Below are positions 1 to 64,000 of a stretch of DNA of 64,000 nt, piece by piece (within the stretch, counting starts at the first letter, position 1; each line of letters opens with the position of its first letter). Made by a program: the position numbers and the translations under genes. Location: positions 38,383,465-38,447,464 of the forward strand of contig OX392536.1 in the NCBI GenBank assembly GCA_947623455.1, given 5' to 3'. The notes beneath the pieces are model-generated. The model searched no databases, was not told the origin of the DNA, and worked only from the letters and a program-made list of their open reading frames with translations. This stretch comes from Mimachlamys varia (Eukaryota > Mollusca > Bivalvia > Pectinida > Pectinidae).

Positions 1-460
1 TAATCCAATGTTGGTTGAATACCCAGCCTGTCCCAGGTATGTACAAACTTGTATATATTTGGTCGGAACCAAAAGATCTGTTCGAAGAATGAGGGGTATT
101 CAAGTAAATGGGTTCAAGCCTGTTGGGTTTTGCTATAGAAGTTGGTTGATATATAATTTTAAGACTAGAAACGCCAACATTTCTGAAAAAAAAAACCCAC
201 CAGAAATAGCCCTTTTCTTAGTGTGAAAAGTTTGTAGTGGCAATGAGGCTTTATATACTACACACTGTTAGAAGTAACAGAACACAGGCTTATGACAGAC
301 TTAACAGGTTCTACTTGTATGTGAACATATCTTGTGTATGATACCTATCAAAATAAAGGATTCACTTGAAATTTTCAGTTTGTTTAAAAATTCTTTCACA
401 TCATAAAAATGTCTCTACAATTTGAGGAATTTTACATAAGTTTAATGGTGTGTTTTTCAG
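1..460 (+). other. Intron sequence upstream of the first visible exon
   Basis: No coding sequence is recognised. Bases about 9-150 match an interspersed repeat seen again at about 22100-22225 (shared words include ggttgaat, gtacaaacttg and aatgaggggtatt). The stretch ends in a normal acceptor (gtttttcag). Confidence 0.6.
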
Positions 461-62921
<62,461 letters not shown>

Positions 62922-64000
62922 CCTACACAAACACTGCATGTTTTACTGAGCAACGAGCTAAGAACAATACAATAATGAACTGCGGTTTTACAGAACAACG
63001 ATTACACTATAGAGATACCTACTGAGTACATTATCTCAAACTGGGACCTGTCTTCATGTTATCTCTCTGGGTTGTTCGGTTTACAACTGATTCGAGTCTG
63101 GTTTCCTGTATTTACATCCGACTGGAATTCAGATTTCTCTATTTTCACTACATGTTTTCCCCTATGCGTCTGGAACATAAAAACATTGGTGAATTTCAAC
63201 TGAAGTAAACAATAGAAATTTAAACATGTATAGATGAAACAAGAAACAATAGGAGGATACTTTAGTGTCCTCAGATTGAAAGTTGCTTTGCATATACTCG
63301 TGGACTCAATGGATGTAATAACAAACTGTATAATTATACGTTTTAAGTTTGTAAAACTCGGTTGCCCGTTTTTGTTTATCACATTGTTGAGAAAGCTGTT
63401 TTTGTCTTGTGTGCTTATGAGAAGATAGCGTCCTGTTAGAAATTTACAACATATTGTTATAGAAAGTTCTGAATATGAAGTTGTTACTTACTTTCCAACA
63501 CTTGAGATTCTAATTGTTTGTACCTTGACCTTCCCCCCTTAATCACTGTTGGGTTGTCCTTCATTTGTTCTGGATGGTACCATTATCATACAGGGGGAAG
63601 ACAATGTGTATAGATGTGAAATGTAAGAAAATCTAAGAGATTGAATTGATTGTAAGTACAGTTGAGTGTAAGCTAACCTTTACACCCTAGTGCACTTGGA
63701 GTGCACTACATTTAAACTAGTAGTGCACTACATTTAAACTACAAGTAAACTAGTAGTGCACTACGTCCAGCCAGGTGTGACCACAAAAACCCCTACAGGT
63801 AATGGGAGGGTCCATACCTACCTGTGTCCTTACCTGTACAGATGTAATATGATTTACCTGTACTTTTATGTTTTACTATTGAAGTCATTAGTTGGTCAGT
63901 ACTTCCTCATATAAGTACAAGAATGAACAATTTTGAGATTATGCCAGAAGATATTTATCATAATAACTTAAATAAATTAATTCACTGCATGTCAAAATTA
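62922..64000 (+). other. 3' UTR
   Basis: Non-coding sequence after the stop. It contains a small repeat of tagtgcactacatttaaact at about 63690-63765. It may contain an additional intron, which I cannot judge. Confidence 0.75.
63971..63976 (+). promoter_or_regulatory. DYSF/MYOF: Polyadenylation signal AATAAA
   Basis: The only AATAAA I noticed in the 3' UTR, 24 bases before the window edge. Cleavage would fall at or just past the end of the window. Confidence 0.6.

Noticed and set aside
63059..63382. Minus-strand open frame in the 3' UTR
   Set aside because: No domain, no promoter or splice signal, and antisense to the ferlin 3' UTR.

Overview
The window looks like nuclear DNA of a marine invertebrate, most likely a bivalve mollusc. 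It is AT-rich, with long introns full of minisatellites, tRNA-derived SINEs, foldback/MITE-like elements and interspersed repeats of a kind I associate with oysters and scallops. That assignment is inference. No prokaryotic, viral or CRISPR content was seen, and no second gene.

Almost the whole window is one plus-strand gene: a type-I ferlin (dysferlin/myoferlin family). I assembled 50 coding exons by hand, from 461 to the stop codon at 62919-62921. Every exon junction keeps the reading frame. The parts sum to 5985 nt, or 1994 codons plus stop. The start codon and most of C2A lie upstream of the window. Domain order is: end of C2A, acidic/basic linker, C2B, FerI, C2C, FerA, FerB, nested DysF repeats, C2D, C2E, linker, C2F, C2G, and a C-terminal membrane anchor with a short luminal tail. 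The 3' UTR runs to the window end, with an AATAAA at 63971.

Layout: 1-10.5 kb holds C2A end, C2B, FerI and the first part of C2C. 10.6-22.6 kb has long repeat-rich introns and the rest of C2C. 22.6-26.1 kb is a large array inside the FerA-coding region. 26.1-37.9 kb holds FerA, FerB and DysF. 38-42.7 kb holds C2D and C2E. 42.7-49.8 kb is one 7.1-kb intron packed with arrays. 49.8-54.7 kb holds small linker exons. 55-62.9 kb holds C2F, C2G and the anchor.

The most unusual signal is that several intronic tandem arrays are built from copies of an exon edge together with its splice site. The clearest is intron 15. There a 49-nt unit repeats about 39 times, and most copies carry a polypyrimidine-AG acceptor, an 18-nt in-frame block coding for Gly-Ile-x-x-Lys-Leu, and a GTAAGT donor. 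Related edge-derived arrays flank exons 21, 26, 45 and 48. This may be simple slippage from exon boundaries, or a reservoir of alternative micro-exons. RNA data would decide. Other points of note are a GC-AG intron, candidate micro-exons, and arrays dense in AP-1-like, TCAAGGTCA and TCATGTGA motifs.
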